This document shows, piece after piece, positions 30,443 to 39,130 of a DNA stretch of 64,000 nucleotides. The notes beneath the pieces were generated by a model, which ran no database searches, was not told the DNA's origin, and saw only the letters and a list, made by a program, of their open reading frames with translations. The translations under genes and the position numbers were made by a program. Within the stretch, counting starts at the first letter, position 1, and each line of letters starts with the position of its first letter. This stretch comes from a bacterium (GTDB lineage: Bacteria > Oederibacteriota > CAKKQC01), in the NCBI GenBank assembly GCA_919901855.1, contig CAKKQC010000060.1, positions 1-64,000 on the forward strand. Reading direction: 5' to 3'.

Positions 30443-31770
30443 CGGTCCTCGTCGCCGGCGCCGGGCTCGCGGGGCTCTCGGCGGCGCTTTCCCTCGGGCG
30501 CCGGGCGCGCGTGTTCGAGCGCGAGGCGCGCGTCGGAGGGACCTGCCGGACCGAGATCGCGGGCCGGTTCACCGTGGACCACGCGGGGCACTACCTGCAT
30601 TTCCGGGACGCCGAAATCAGGCGCCTCGTGCACCGGATGCTGGGCCGGAATCTCATGAGCGCGCCCCGGGATTCGTGGGTGCACCTGAAGGGACTCGACA
30701 CGCCCTACCCGTTCCAGGCGAACACGTTCGGCCACGATGCGAAGCTCATCCGCGAGTGCGTCATGGGCTACGCGCGCGCGCGCGACGCCGCGCGGCCGGG
30801 GAAGCCGGGCGAGACCTACGAGGACTGGATCCGGCGGACGTGGGGGCCGGGGTTCCTGCGGCACTTCATGAAGCCGTTCAACGAGAAGCAGTTCCATATC
30901 CGGCTGGCCCAGCTCCTGCCCCTGCAGGGCGGCCGGTTCCTGCCGAAGCCCGATCCCCACGAGATCGTGCGCGGAGCGCTCGCCCGGCGGCACATCAGCT
31001 CCGGGTACAACGCGATGCTCGAGCATCCGCGGCACGGCGGGATCGAGGTCCTGCCGCTCGCGTTCGCGCGCGCCCTCGCCCGGTCGGTCAAGACCGGCTC
31101 TCCGCTGCGGCGCATCCATTGGCGTTCGCGCGTGGCCGAGTTCGCGGGGGCCGGGCCCCAGCCGTACGGCGTCCTGGTCTCCAGCCTGCCGCTGCCCGAG
31201 CTCCTGGGACGGCTCGACCCCCTCCCGCCGGCGATGGCTCGGGCCCGTTCGAGCCTTCGCTCGGTGGGCGTCCTCTGCCTGCACTACCTCGTCCGGGGGC
31301 CGCACGAGCGCACGAAGCACTGGATCTACGTTCCGGAACGGAGGTTCTCGTTCTTCCGCGTCGGGTTCCCGGCCAACATCAACCACGCCGACGCCCCGCC
31401 GGGGGCCGGGATCATCTCCGCGGAGATGTCCTACGCCTCCGGCCGCCGGCCGGGGATCGGGGCGGCGCTCGCGCGCGCGCGCCTGGGCCTGCGCGACCTG
31501 GGCGTGCTGGGCCGCGGATGCCGGATCGTGCGCGAGATCGCGGTGGACATCCCCTGCGGCTATGTCGTCTTCGACCGCGCGTATCCGCAGGCGCGCGGGG
31601 CGGCCCTGCGCTGGCTGGCGGCCCGGAACATCCTCTCGATCGGACGCTACGGGAGCTGGGTCTACGGGGGGATGGAGGACGCCATGCGCGAGGGCCTGGA
31701 CACCGGCCGGCTGGTCGCCGCTTACGGCGAGCGCGCGGGGGCGCGGTTCCGGGTGGAGGACCTGCGATGA
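30439..31770 (+). CDS. FAD-dependent oxidoreductase, amine-oxidase/UDP-galactopyranose-mutase-like
   Basis: A 443-residue protein starting at GTG 30439 within the upstream stop. A dinucleotide-binding start VLVAGAGLAGLSAALSLGRRARVFEREARVGGTCRTE is followed by HAGHYLHFRD, YPFQANTFG, YEDWIRRTWGPGFLRHFMKPFNEKQF and VSSLPLPELLGRLDPLPP. This type is found in polysaccharide clusters and resembles UDP-galactopyranose mutase and protoporphyrinogen-oxidase-like proteins. The exact reaction is uncertain; a redox or mutase step on a nucleotide sugar is likely. It ends overlapping the epimerase start. Confidence 0.88.
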   Translation: MTVLVAGAGLAGLSAALSLGRRARVFEREARVGGTCRTEIAGRFTVDHAGHYLHFRDAEIRRLVHRMLGRNLMSAPRDSWVHLKGLDTPYPFQANTFGHDAKLIRECVMGYARARDAARPGKPGETYEDWIRRTWGPGFLRHFMKPFNEKQFHIRLAQLLPLQGGRFLPKPDPHEIVRGALARRHISSGYNAMLEHPRHGGIEVLPLAFARALARSVKTGSPLRRIHWRSRVAEFAGAGPQPYGVLVSSLPLPELLGRLDPLPPAMARARSSLRSVGVLCLHYLVRGPHERTKHWIYVPERRFSFFRVGFPANINHADAPPGAGIISAEMSYASGRRPGIGAALARARLGLRDLGVLGRGCRIVREIAVDIPCGYVVFDRAYPQARGAALRWLAARNILSIGRYGSWVYGGMEDAMREGLDTGRLVAAYGERAGARFRVEDLR

Positions 31771-32711
31771 AGGTGCTCGTGACGGGTGTCGCCGGATTCA
31801 TCGGATCGACACTGGCCGAGCGCCTGCTCGACGCGGGCCACGAGGTGGTCGGCATCGACTGCTTCACCCCGTACTACTCCCGCGCCCTCAAGGAAGCCAA
31901 CATGTCCGGTTTCATCGAGAGCCCGCGGTTCCAGTTCCACGAGGCCGATCTGCGGTCCGCGGAGATCGCGCCGCTCCTCAACGGTATCGAGGTGGTCGTC
32001 CACCTCGCGGGCCAGCCCGGGGTGCGCGGAAGTTTCGGTCCGGATTTCGCGCTCTACGCCGAGCACAACATCCTGGCCACGCACCGCCTCCTCGAGGCGT
32101 CGCGGATGGTCCGCCTCTTTGTCTTCGCGTCCTCGGCGTCAGTGTACGGATCGGTTCCGGTGCCCATGCGCGAGGACGGCCCGGTGCGGCCGGTTTCGCC
32201 GTACGGGGTGACGAAGCTGGCAGCCGAGCAGCTCTGCCTCCAGTACGCGGCCCAGGGACTCGTGCCGGCGATGGCGTTCCGCTTCTTCTCCGTCTACGGC
32301 CCCAGGCAGCGCCCGGACATGGCGTTCCCCCGGCTGATCCGGACCGTCCTCGACCGCGATGAGTTCACGATTCTGGGCACGGGCGACCAGCAGAGGGATT
32401 TCACCTACGTGGGCGACGTCGTGGACGCGCTCGTGGCCGCGCTCGCGAAGGGGAAGGGGGGCCTCCTCCTCAACCTCGGCGGCGGCCACAAGGTCAGCCT
32501 CAACCACACGATCGCCATCGTCGAGCGGCTGGCTGGGCTGAAGGCGAAGATCGCACGCTTGCCGGCGGCCGCGGGAGACATGGAGGTGACCGAAGCCGAT
32601 GCCACGCGCCTCAGGGCCGAGCTCGGTTTTGCGCCCAAGACGTCCATCGAGGACGGACTGGCCAACGAGGTCGAGTGGGTCCGCGCCAACCTCAAGCTCC
32701 TGCGGTCCTGA
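31767..32711 (+). CDS. NAD-dependent nucleotide-sugar epimerase
   Basis: A 314-residue extended short-chain dehydrogenase: MKVLVTGVAGFIGSTLAERLL, HLAGQPGVRGSFG, catalytic Ser in FASSASVYGS, and Tyr-x3-Lys in SPYGVTKLAAEQ. The motifs VRGSFGPDFALYAEHN and RFFSVYGPRQRPDMAF are typical of UDP-glucuronate/UDP-glucose 4-epimerases. It probably supplies an activated sugar for the glycan block. ATG 31767 overlaps the preceding stop (ATGA). Confidence 0.93.
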   Translation: MKVLVTGVAGFIGSTLAERLLDAGHEVVGIDCFTPYYSRALKEANMSGFIESPRFQFHEADLRSAEIAPLLNGIEVVVHLAGQPGVRGSFGPDFALYAEHNILATHRLLEASRMVRLFVFASSASVYGSVPVPMREDGPVRPVSPYGVTKLAAEQLCLQYAAQGLVPAMAFRFFSVYGPRQRPDMAFPRLIRTVLDRDEFTILGTGDQQRDFTYVGDVVDALVAALAKGKGGLLLNLGGGHKVSLNHTIAIVERLAGLKAKIARLPAAAGDMEVTEADATRLRAELGFAPKTSIEDGLANEVEWVRANLKLLRS

Positions 32712-32719
32712 ACGCGCGA

Positions 32720-33901
32720 ATGGCCGGCCGGCGGCTCAACATCGAGCACCTGATCACGAAGCTCGAGCTGGGGGGCGCGCAGCAGAACACGCTCTACTGC
32801 GTGGCGCACCACGATCGGCGGAAGTACCGGGTAAGCCTGGCGGCGGGATGCGGAGGAGTGCTCGACGCCGAAGCGCGCCGGATCCCGGACGCGCGGGTCC
32901 ACTGGTTCCCGTCCCTGCACCGCGAGATCCGGCCCGCGGACGACCTGGCTTTCGTGCTCAGGTACCGGGATCACCTGCATAGGGAGGACGTGGATATCCT
33001 TCACACGCACTCGTCGAAGGCGGGAATCCTCGGCCGGATCGCCGCGGGTTGGGCGGGCGTTCCCGTCGTGATCCACACCGTTCATGGCTGGGGATTCAAC
33101 GACTTCCAGCGGGCGCCCGTGCGCGCGCTGTACGTCGGGCTGGAGCGGCTCGTGGCACCGCGGACGGACCTGCTGATCGCCGTGAGCCGGGAGAACGTGG
33201 ACCGGGGACTCAAAGCCGGAATCGGCCGCCGGAACCAGTACCGCGTGATCCGGAGCGGGATCGAGCCGGGGGAGTTCGCCCGGGCGAAGCGGGGTCGGAT
33301 CGCGGTTCGCCGCACCCTCGGCATTCCGCCCTCGGCGAACCTGGTGATCACGGTGGGCAACTTCAAGCCCCAGAAGGCGCCGCTGGACTTCGTCCGGGCC
33401 GCGGCTGTCGTCGCCCGCGCCGTGCCGGACGCATGGTTCCTCATGTGCGGCGACGGGGAGCTCAAGGCGGCCGCCCGGGAACTGGGCAACAAGCTGGGAA
33501 TCGGGGATCGTCTCGTGATCCCGGGCTGGCGGCGCGACATCCCGGATCTCCTGCACGCGTCCGACGTCTTCGCGCTCTCGTCCCTCTTCGAGGGGCTCCC
33601 GCGGTCGGTTCTGCAGGCCGCGGTCGCCGGCCTTCCCGTGGTCGCGACCGCCGTGAACGGGACGCCCGAAGCCGTCCGGGACGGCGTTACGGGCTGGCTC
33701 GTTCCGGCGCAGCGGCCGGATGCGATGGCGGCGCGGCTCGTGGGGCTCCTGCGGTCTCCGGCGCGGGCGCGCCGGATGGGCCGCGCCGGCGCCAAGCTCA
33801 TCGGCAGCGAGTTCTCGATCCGGACCATGCTCAAACAGATCGAACATGCCTACGCCGACCTCGCGGAGCGCAAGCATTTGGGGACATCCTTCGGAGTATA
33901 A
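32720..33901 (+). CDS. Glycosyltransferase family 4
   Basis: A 393-residue GT-B glycosyltransferase. N-terminal acceptor domain: NIEHLITKLELGGAQQNTLYCVAHHD, ILHTHSSKAGILGRIAAGWAGVPVVIHTVHGWGF. C-terminal nucleotide-sugar domain: VGNFKPQKAPLDFVRAAAVVARAVPDAWFLMCGDGELKAAA, DVFALSSLFEGLPRSVLQAAVAGLPVVATAVNGTPEAV. The EGLPRSVLQA motif occupies the E-x7-E-like donor site. It extends the lipid-linked glycan on the cytoplasmic side. ATG 32720 is nine bases after the epimerase stop. The mazE -10 box overlaps its stop codon. Confidence 0.93.
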   Translation: MAGRRLNIEHLITKLELGGAQQNTLYCVAHHDRRKYRVSLAAGCGGVLDAEARRIPDARVHWFPSLHREIRPADDLAFVLRYRDHLHREDVDILHTHSSKAGILGRIAAGWAGVPVVIHTVHGWGFNDFQRAPVRALYVGLERLVAPRTDLLIAVSRENVDRGLKAGIGRRNQYRVIRSGIEPGEFARAKRGRIAVRRTLGIPPSANLVITVGNFKPQKAPLDFVRAAAVVARAVPDAWFLMCGDGELKAAARELGNKLGIGDRLVIPGWRRDIPDLLHASDVFALSSLFEGLPRSVLQAAVAGLPVVATAVNGTPEAVRDGVTGWLVPAQRPDAMAARLVGLLRSPARARRMGRAGAKLIGSEFSIRTMLKQIEHAYADLAERKHLGTSFGV

Positions 33902-33902
33902 T
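33897..33902 (+). promoter_or_regulatory. TATAAT -10 box of the MazEF-type pair
   Basis: Perfect TATAAT overlapping the TAA stop of the glycosyltransferase, exactly six bases before the antitoxin ATG. Transcription would start at or next to the A of the ATG, giving a leaderless message. No clear -35 box is seen (TTGGGG is too close). Confidence 0.7.
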
Positions 33903-33908
33903 TCGGGC

Positions 33909-34118
33909 ATGAGCCCTGAAGAGGTCCGCGTCGAGGAGCTGATCACCAGGATCCGGGCCCTGCCCGCCGAGCGTCGCGAGGCGGTGGAACGGTTCGTCAT
34001 CGGTCTCACTGAAGCCGCCGATGACCGTGACGCCGTGCGAGGCATGGGACGGCTGGCGGAATCGGCGTTCGCGCGTATATGGGACAATCCGGCCGATGCC
34101 GCCTACGATCGAGTTTGA
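33909..34118 (+). CDS. Antitoxin of MazF/PemK-type module
   Basis: A 69-residue acidic helical protein: EEVRVEELITRIRALPAERREAVERFVIGL, and a C-terminal toxin-binding tail LAESAFARIWDNPADAAYDRV. The W-D-N-P-x-D-A-x-Y-D tail is a hallmark of small antitoxins paired with MazF-like toxins. There is no AbrB or RHH domain, so DNA binding is not evident. Its 3' end overlaps the toxin gene by 23 bases. Confidence 0.85.
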   Translation: MSPEEVRVEELITRIRALPAERREAVERFVIGLTEAADDRDAVRGMGRLAESAFARIWDNPADAAYDRV

Positions 34119-34443
34119 GTTCGGCGACATCGTTCTGGTCCCCTTTCCCTTCACGGACCAGCGGAGCTCGAAGCGCCGTCCCGCGGCCGTTGTCAGCACA
34201 TCGCGGTACAACCAGGGAAGTCCCGGCGTCATCCTGATGGCTGTCACGAGTCAGCCGGGAACGGGCGGCTTGGGTGCGCCAATCAGCGGATGGCAGGAAG
34301 CCGGCCTTGTTGCCCCATCAACGCTGAAGCCCGTGATTGCGACCGTCGAAAGGACGCTGGTCATCAGGAAGCTCGGAAGACTTCCCGAAGCGGATCGCAC
34401 CTCATTGTCCGGTCTGCTCTCGAATATCCTGGGCTCCTCGTAA
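34096..34443 (+). CDS. MazF/PemK-family mRNA endoribonuclease toxin
   Basis: A 115-residue protein: FEFGDIVLVPFPFTDQRSSKRRPAAVVSTSRYNQ, the conserved MazF/PemK SH3-like barrel start, then VILMAVTSQ, STLKPVIATVERTLVIRKLGRL (conserved Lys/Thr region) and LSGLLSNILG. Family members cut mRNA at short sequences. ATG 34096 lies within the antitoxin gene, ensuring coupling. The pair lies inside a glycan block, between a glycosyltransferase and the O-antigen-ligase-like gene, and is probably a later insertion. Confidence 0.92.
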   Translation: MPPTIEFEFGDIVLVPFPFTDQRSSKRRPAAVVSTSRYNQGSPGVILMAVTSQPGTGGLGAPISGWQEAGLVAPSTLKPVIATVERTLVIRKLGRLPEADRTSLSGLLSNILGSS

Positions 34444-34454
34444 CATCACGGCTC

Positions 34455-36218
34455 ATGCGGGTGACTGATCGTGCGGGTTGGGGGTACGTCGCCCTTTTTT
34501 TAGCCGCGTATCTCTGGCCGCAGGCGGGGGCGGGGGAATGGGCGGTGAAGAGCCGGGTCTTCGCCGCTGTCCTGGCGGGACTCGGCGGCTATGCAGTTCT
34601 GCGCGGACGAGCGAGCCGTGGGCTGGCGTGGCCGTGGCTCGGGCTGGCTGGCTGGCTCGCGGCCACGGTCCTGTGGTCGCTGGACGGACCGCGATCGATC
34701 GTGCAGGTTCTCGCGATCGCGGGTGCCGCCGCGATCGTGCTCTTCCGGTGGCCGGTCGTGTCCGCGCGGATGGCCGCGCGGGCCACGCTCGGCCTTGCGG
34801 TGGCCGACTCGCTGTTGGCGTTAATGCAGCGGGCTGCGCTTCCCCCGGGGACGGGTCTGCGCGTGGCAGGAAGCTTCGTGAACGCGAATCATCACGCCGC
34901 GCTCGCCTGCGCGGGCGTGGGGGTGGCGGCGGCATGGGTGGTGACTATGCGGGGACGGGCGAGGTGGTGGGCCGTAGCCGCTCTCGTGCTCCTGGTGGGT
35001 GATGTCCTGACGGGCGGATCCCGGGCAGGTCTGCTCGCGCTCGCAGTGATCGTGGTCCTCGCCCGCCGGTGGCGACCGCGCGGGTTCCGTTGGGCTGGTT
35101 GGGCGGTCGTGTTCGTGGCGATCATCGTGGCGGTCGCGAGCCCCAACGGGGCGGTGCGACGCCTTGCGGCACAGGCTAAGGGCGGGGAGCCCAGGGCGTT
35201 CGCGCGGGCCGGGATGTGGGACGCCTCCTTGAGAATGATCAGGCACTCTCCGATGGGCGGGATCGGGCCGGGCGGCTTCGTCGAAGCGTGGCCGGGATTC
35301 CGGGCGCGGGAGTTCGCCATGTTCGTGACCGACTACGCGCACAGCGAGATCATGCAGGTGGCAGTCGAGCTTGGGCTCATCGGGCTGGGGCTCGCGATCT
35401 GGGGGTTCGCGTGCTGGTGGCGGATCGCGTCGCGGTTCAGCATGGCCGATCCCGACCGGTACGCGGCGGGGGCGGCGCTCGCGGCTTTCGCGATATTCGC
35501 GCTGGTGGATTTCCCGCTCCACGTTCCCGTGCTCGCCTTGCTGGTCGTCTTCCTGGCCTCGTCGCTGGCGATGTCCCGGAAAGCCATTCCCACCCCGTCC
35601 GCGGTGCCTGCCCGGCCTGTGGCGATGGCGGCGGCCACCGTCGGGCTCGTCGCGGTCTGGCTCGCCTGCGGGGCGTCGGCGGATCTCGCGTATCTCGACG
35701 GCGCCCGCCGGGTCGCGGGGGGCGATCTGGCGGGAGCCCGGGCCCGGTTTGACCTCGCGCTGGCAGCCGAGCCGGCGCACCCGCTTGCGCTCGAGGCCGA
35801 GGCGGAACTCGACCTCACGGGGCCGCTGACGCCCGGCCGCCTCGACCGCGTGCGCCGGCTGCGGCCCGTCTGGGTGGCGCCCCTCTCCACGGCCTTCGAC
35901 CGCTCCCTCGCGCTGGGGGATTCCGCGGGCGCGCGCCGGGCGCGGGCGGAGACGGTCGCGGTCGATCCGTGGGGACTGACGGGTGAGCTCATGGATGTCA
36001 CGCTGGCTATGAAGGCGGGGAGTCTCGAGTTCGCCGCCCGGCGGATCGCCGAGATCGCGACCCGGTGGCCGGGGGTCTTCGACGTGGAACTGCTGCGGGC
36101 GGACGTCGCCACGGCGAGGGGACGTCCGGCCGAGGCGCGCGGTATCCTACGGGAGATGGATCGAAGGTTCCCGGGATCGGCCGCCGTCCGCGACCGGCTG
36201 GCGAAGGTGGCGCGATGA
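34455..36218 (+). CDS. O-antigen ligase/polymerase-like protein with C-terminal repeat domain
   Basis: A 587-residue protein from ATG 34455. Residues 1-420 are highly hydrophobic with about ten or more membrane spans and contain the Wzy_C/O-antigen ligase region: VNANHHAALACAGV, SPMGGIGPGGFVEAWPGFRAREFAMFVTDYAHSEIMQVAVELGLIG. Residues 430-587 are soluble and helical with a TPR-like character (GDLAGARARFDLALAAEPAHPLALEAEAEL). It polymerises or ligates surface glycan in the periplasm. It is the last gene of the glycan block and its stop overlaps the peptidase start. Confidence 0.88.
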   Translation: MRVTDRAGWGYVALFLAAYLWPQAGAGEWAVKSRVFAAVLAGLGGYAVLRGRASRGLAWPWLGLAGWLAATVLWSLDGPRSIVQVLAIAGAAAIVLFRWPVVSARMAARATLGLAVADSLLALMQRAALPPGTGLRVAGSFVNANHHAALACAGVGVAAAWVVTMRGRARWWAVAALVLLVGDVLTGGSRAGLLALAVIVVLARRWRPRGFRWAGWAVVFVAIIVAVASPNGAVRRLAAQAKGGEPRAFARAGMWDASLRMIRHSPMGGIGPGGFVEAWPGFRAREFAMFVTDYAHSEIMQVAVELGLIGLGLAIWGFACWWRIASRFSMADPDRYAAGAALAAFAIFALVDFPLHVPVLALLVVFLASSLAMSRKAIPTPSAVPARPVAMAAATVGLVAVWLACGASADLAYLDGARRVAGGDLAGARARFDLALAAEPAHPLALEAEAELDLTGPLTPGRLDRVRRLRPVWVAPLSTAFDRSLALGDSAGARRARAETVAVDPWGLTGELMDVTLAMKAGSLEFAARRIAEIATRWPGVFDVELLRADVATARGRPAEARGILREMDRRFPGSAAVRDRLAKVAR

Positions 36219-37297
36219 ACGCCGCACTGCGCCGGCTTCGCGATCTGCGAAAGGGCCTCGCCGCGGGGCGGGAGTCCGCGCTGCTCGCCACTAACCCGAT
36301 CTCCGTCGGTTATCTCGCCGGGGCCCGGGACGCGGCCTGGGCCCTCGTGACGCCCAACCGGGCCATCCTTTGCTCTTCGCCGCTCGGCTACGAGGCGGCC
36401 CGGCGGAGCGTGCGTGCCCCCTGGACCGTCCTGGTTCCCGGGGCCGGCCGGCTCAAGCCGCTGCTGTCGCGACTGGGTATCCATCGCGTCGGGTTCGAGG
36501 CCGACGCCGTGACGCACGCGGCGGCGGTCCGGCTGCGGTCGTCGATCGGGGACTCGGCCATGCTCGTCCCGCTTTCCGGACTCGTCGAGGCCTGCCGGGA
36601 GGTCAAGGACGCCGGTGAGCTGGACGCGATCCGCCGCGCGGGCGCGATCGCCGCGGCCGCGGGCGCGCAGTTGCCCTGGATCCTGCGCGAGGGGATGACG
36701 GAAGCGCAGGCGGCGGCGGCCCTCGACGTCCGGATGCGCGAGCTCGGGGCCGCCGGTCCGTCTTTCGAGACGATCCTGCTCTTCGGCTGGCGGTCGGCCC
36801 TCCCGCACGGCGTGCCCGGACCGCGTCGGCTTGCTCCGGGAGACTTCGTTCTCGCGGACTTCGGCGCGCTCGTCGATGGGTACGCCAGCGACTGCACGCG
36901 CACGTGGGTGTGGCGCCGGGCGACGGCCCGCCAGCGGCGGACCTACGGCGCGGTGGCGCGCGCGTACCGGGCCGGCCGTGCCGCGGTCCGGCCGGGCATT
37001 GCGACGGGGAAGGTGGACGACGCCGCCCGGCGCGCGCTGGGCCCTCTCCGCTCCCGGTTCATCCACGGCCTCGGCCACGGGGTCGGGCTGGAAATCCACG
37101 AGCGCCCGAGGCTGGCGCGGGGGGAGAAGACCATACTTCGGCCCGGGATGGTCGTCACCGTCGAGCCGGGTGTCTACTTCGGGCGCTGGGGCGGCATCCG
37201 GCTCGAGGACACCGTGATCGTGACGGCGCGGGGCGCGGAGAGCATCACTGGCGCGCCCGCGGCCGACCTGCCCGTCATCGGTTCCGGCTTGCCCTGA
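36215..37297 (+). CDS. M24-family aminopeptidase (Xaa-Pro type)
   Basis: A 360-residue protein with an N-terminal creatinase-like domain (LATNPISVGYLAGARDAAWALV) and a C-terminal pita-bread fold. Metal ligands are visible: D and D in DFGALVDGYASDCTRT, H in HGLGHGVGLEIHERP, E in VTVEPGVYF and E in RLEDTVIV. It removes N-terminal residues next to proline. ATG 36215 overlaps the previous stop. Confidence 0.93.
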   Translation: MNAALRRLRDLRKGLAAGRESALLATNPISVGYLAGARDAAWALVTPNRAILCSSPLGYEAARRSVRAPWTVLVPGAGRLKPLLSRLGIHRVGFEADAVTHAAAVRLRSSIGDSAMLVPLSGLVEACREVKDAGELDAIRRAGAIAAAAGAQLPWILREGMTEAQAAAALDVRMRELGAAGPSFETILLFGWRSALPHGVPGPRRLAPGDFVLADFGALVDGYASDCTRTWVWRRATARQRRTYGAVARAYRAGRAAVRPGIATGKVDDAARRALGPLRSRFIHGLGHGVGLEIHERPRLARGEKTILRPGMVVTVEPGVYFGRWGGIRLEDTVIVTARGAESITGAPAADLPVIGSGLP

Positions 37298-37327
37298 GCG
37301 ACCGAGCGAAGCGAGGGAGTCGAAGGG
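37292..37327 (+). repeat. Dispersed short repeat with dyad ends
   Basis: A purine-rich word containing GAGCGACCGAGCGAAGCGAG, bounded by CCCT...CGAC and GTCG...AGGG that can pair. It begins in the stop codon of the peptidase gene and ends directly at the -10 box TATGAT (37328-37333) of the next gene. From memory, words of this type are scattered intergenically in many GC-rich genomes. Only one copy was noticed in this window. Confidence 0.5.
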
Positions 37328-37339
37328 TATGATGCGCTG

Positions 37340-38206
37340 ATGGCGATGACCTCGGTCGGACGGATTCTCGACTCGCAGGGGTTCCTGCTCGCCCCGGGCG
37401 TCTATGACGCCCTCTCCGCGAAGGTCGCACGCCGCGCGGGGTTCGAGGCGCTCTTCATCTCCGGCTACAGCGTCGCCGCGAGCCAACTCGGGGAGCCCGA
37501 CATCGGCCTCCTGACCCAGACCGAGATCATCGAGGCCGCGCGCCGGGTCTGCCGGGTCGTGGACTGTCCCGTCATCGTGGACGCGGACACCGGATACGGC
37601 GGCACGCTGAATGTCATCCGGACGGTAAAGGAACTCATCGCGGCGGGGGCGAAGGGCTGCTTCCTCGAGGACCAGGTCTGGCCTAAGCGGTGCGGCCACA
37701 TGAAGGGCAAGAAGGTGGTTCCCCTCGAGGAACATGTCCAGAGGCTGAAGGCCGCCATCCACGCGCGGGGGGACGCCGACTTCTTCGTCGTCGGACGGAC
37801 CGACGCCCGGGAGGCGACCGGCAGCCTCGACGAGGCGATCCGCCGGGCGAAGGCGTTCAAGGCGGCCGGCGCGGACGCCGTGTTCGTCGAGGCGCCGCAG
37901 TCGCTGGACGAGCTCAAGGCGATCTCGGCGCAGGTCCAGCCCCCGTTCGTCGCGAACATGCTCGAGGGCGGCGTCACCCCGATCCTGGACCGCGGGGAGC
38001 TCCGCGCGCTCGGGTTCAAGATCGCCGTGTTCCCGCTCACGGGGCTGTTCGCGGCGGCCCGGGCCCAGACCGAGGTCTTCCGGCACCTGCGCGAAACCGG
38101 CACCACCCGCGACGTCCTCGACCGCCTCCTGACTTTCCACGACTTCCACGAGATCGTGGACCTCGAGGGGCATTACGCGCTCGACAAACGGTTCAGCGTC
38201 GGATAA
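37340..38206 (+). CDS. Isocitrate lyase/PEP mutase-family enzyme
   Basis: A 288-residue TIM-barrel lyase: SGYSVAASQLGEPDIGLLT, VIVDADTGYGG (Mg-binding Asp), CFLEDQVWPKRCGHMKGKKVVP with the catalytic Cys in K-R-C-G-H, RTDAREATGSLDEAIRRAKAF and ANMLEGGVTPIL. It may act as methylisocitrate lyase, oxaloacetate decarboxylase or a related carboxy-lyase; the K-R-C-G-H motif favours lyase over PEP mutase. TATGAT is exactly six bases before the ATG, suggesting a leaderless message. Confidence 0.9.
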   Translation: MAMTSVGRILDSQGFLLAPGVYDALSAKVARRAGFEALFISGYSVAASQLGEPDIGLLTQTEIIEAARRVCRVVDCPVIVDADTGYGGTLNVIRTVKELIAAGAKGCFLEDQVWPKRCGHMKGKKVVPLEEHVQRLKAAIHARGDADFFVVGRTDAREATGSLDEAIRRAKAFKAAGADAVFVEAPQSLDELKAISAQVQPPFVANMLEGGVTPILDRGELRALGFKIAVFPLTGLFAAARAQTEVFRHLRETGTTRDVLDRLLTFHDFHEIVDLEGHYALDKRFSVG

Positions 38207-38219
38207 AATGCACCGCATC

Positions 38220-38951
38220 ATGCGACACGGCTTCATCCTTGCCGCCCTCGCGGTGGCCGTGGCGGCCGGCCTCCCCAGTGCGGCGCCGGCCGACGCCATC
38301 GATGACGCCCTCGAGATGCTGAACCAGCGCCACATCGCCTTCACGGTGGGGGAGTTCATCGACTGCGTGGAGCGCAACGACTTCGAGAACGTGCAGATAT
38401 TTCTCCGCGCGGGCATGGACCCGAACACGCCGAAGAACGGCGTTCCCATGCTCATCGAGATCTCGATGCGGGGCTACACGGACACGGTGAAGGCGCTGCT
38501 CGAGGGGGGCGCGGCGACGAACGTCAGGAACGACCGGGGCTGGACCCCCCTCCACATGGCCGTCTTTTTCAGCCACATCGACGTGACCCAGGTCCTCCTC
38601 GAGCGCCGTGCCGACGTTTCGGCCCGGACCGAGTTCGGGATGACCCCCCTGCACTACGCGACCCAGGAGCGCAACGTCGAGATGGTCGAACTCCTGCTCA
38701 AGCACGGGGCCTCGGCGAGCGTCAAGTCGAAGAGCGGGGTGACGCCGCTCTCGATCGCGGCCGACCTCAACGAGAAGCCCATCGTCAAGGTCTACACGGC
38801 CCACGGTTTCGGGGCGAGGATGAAGGCGATTCGCGAGGAACGGGCCGCGGAAGAGGCGGCGGTGAAGAAGGAGATCAAGCGGAAGGCCGCCGCGCGGGAC
38901 GCGGCGTTCACGGAACGGATGAAGAACGCGACCGGCCAGGGGCCCCAGTAG
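38220..38951 (+). CDS. Exported ankyrin-repeat protein
   Basis: About 243 residues with a signal peptide (RHGFILAALAVAVAAGLPSAAPADA), so periplasmic. About four ankyrin repeats follow: MDPNTPKNGVPMLIEISMRGYTDTVKALLEGG, ATNVRNDRGWTPLHMAVFFSHIDVTQVLLERR, ADVSARTEFGMTPLHYATQERNVEMVELLLKHG, ASVKSKSGVTPLSIA. It ends in a highly charged helical tail rich in Lys, Glu and Ala. The partner is unknown. The frame has an ATG at 38208, but that codon overlaps a -10-like TAAAAT (38204-38209), so ATG 38220 is preferred; it also gives a better signal peptide. Confidence 0.88.
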   Translation: MRHGFILAALAVAVAAGLPSAAPADAIDDALEMLNQRHIAFTVGEFIDCVERNDFENVQIFLRAGMDPNTPKNGVPMLIEISMRGYTDTVKALLEGGAATNVRNDRGWTPLHMAVFFSHIDVTQVLLERRADVSARTEFGMTPLHYATQERNVEMVELLLKHGASASVKSKSGVTPLSIAADLNEKPIVKVYTAHGFGARMKAIREERAAEEAAVKKEIKRKAAARDAAFTERMKNATGQGPQ

Positions 38952-38962
38952 CAGCACCCGCC

Positions 38963-38991
38963 TTACGTTCCCGCCGAAACGGCGGTAGAAT
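38963..38991 (+). promoter_or_regulatory. Promoter of tRNA-Phe
   Basis: TTACGT (38963-38968), a 17-base spacer and TAGAAT (38986-38991), 14 bases before the mature tRNA. The -35 box is a weak match. Confidence 0.55.
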
Positions 38992-39005
38992 CATCAGGTA
39001 TTCGC

Positions 39006-39078
39006 GCCAAGGTAGCTCAGTTGGTAGAGCACCGGTCTGAAAAACCGGGTGTCGCCAGTTCGACTCTGGCCCTTGGCA
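39006..39078 (+). tRNA. tRNA-Phe(GAA)
   Basis: Acceptor stem GCCAAGG/CCTTGGC with discriminator A. D arm with AGCTCAGTTGGTAGAGC. Anticodon arm CCGGT-CTGAAAA-ACCGG, anticodon GAA. T arm with AGTTCGACTCT. 73 bases, CCA not encoded. Confidence 0.97.
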
Positions 39079-39130
39079 CGCCATTGTTCGCGATGATCGT
39101 GGGATCCGGCGTCAAGTCAGGAGGACTGCA

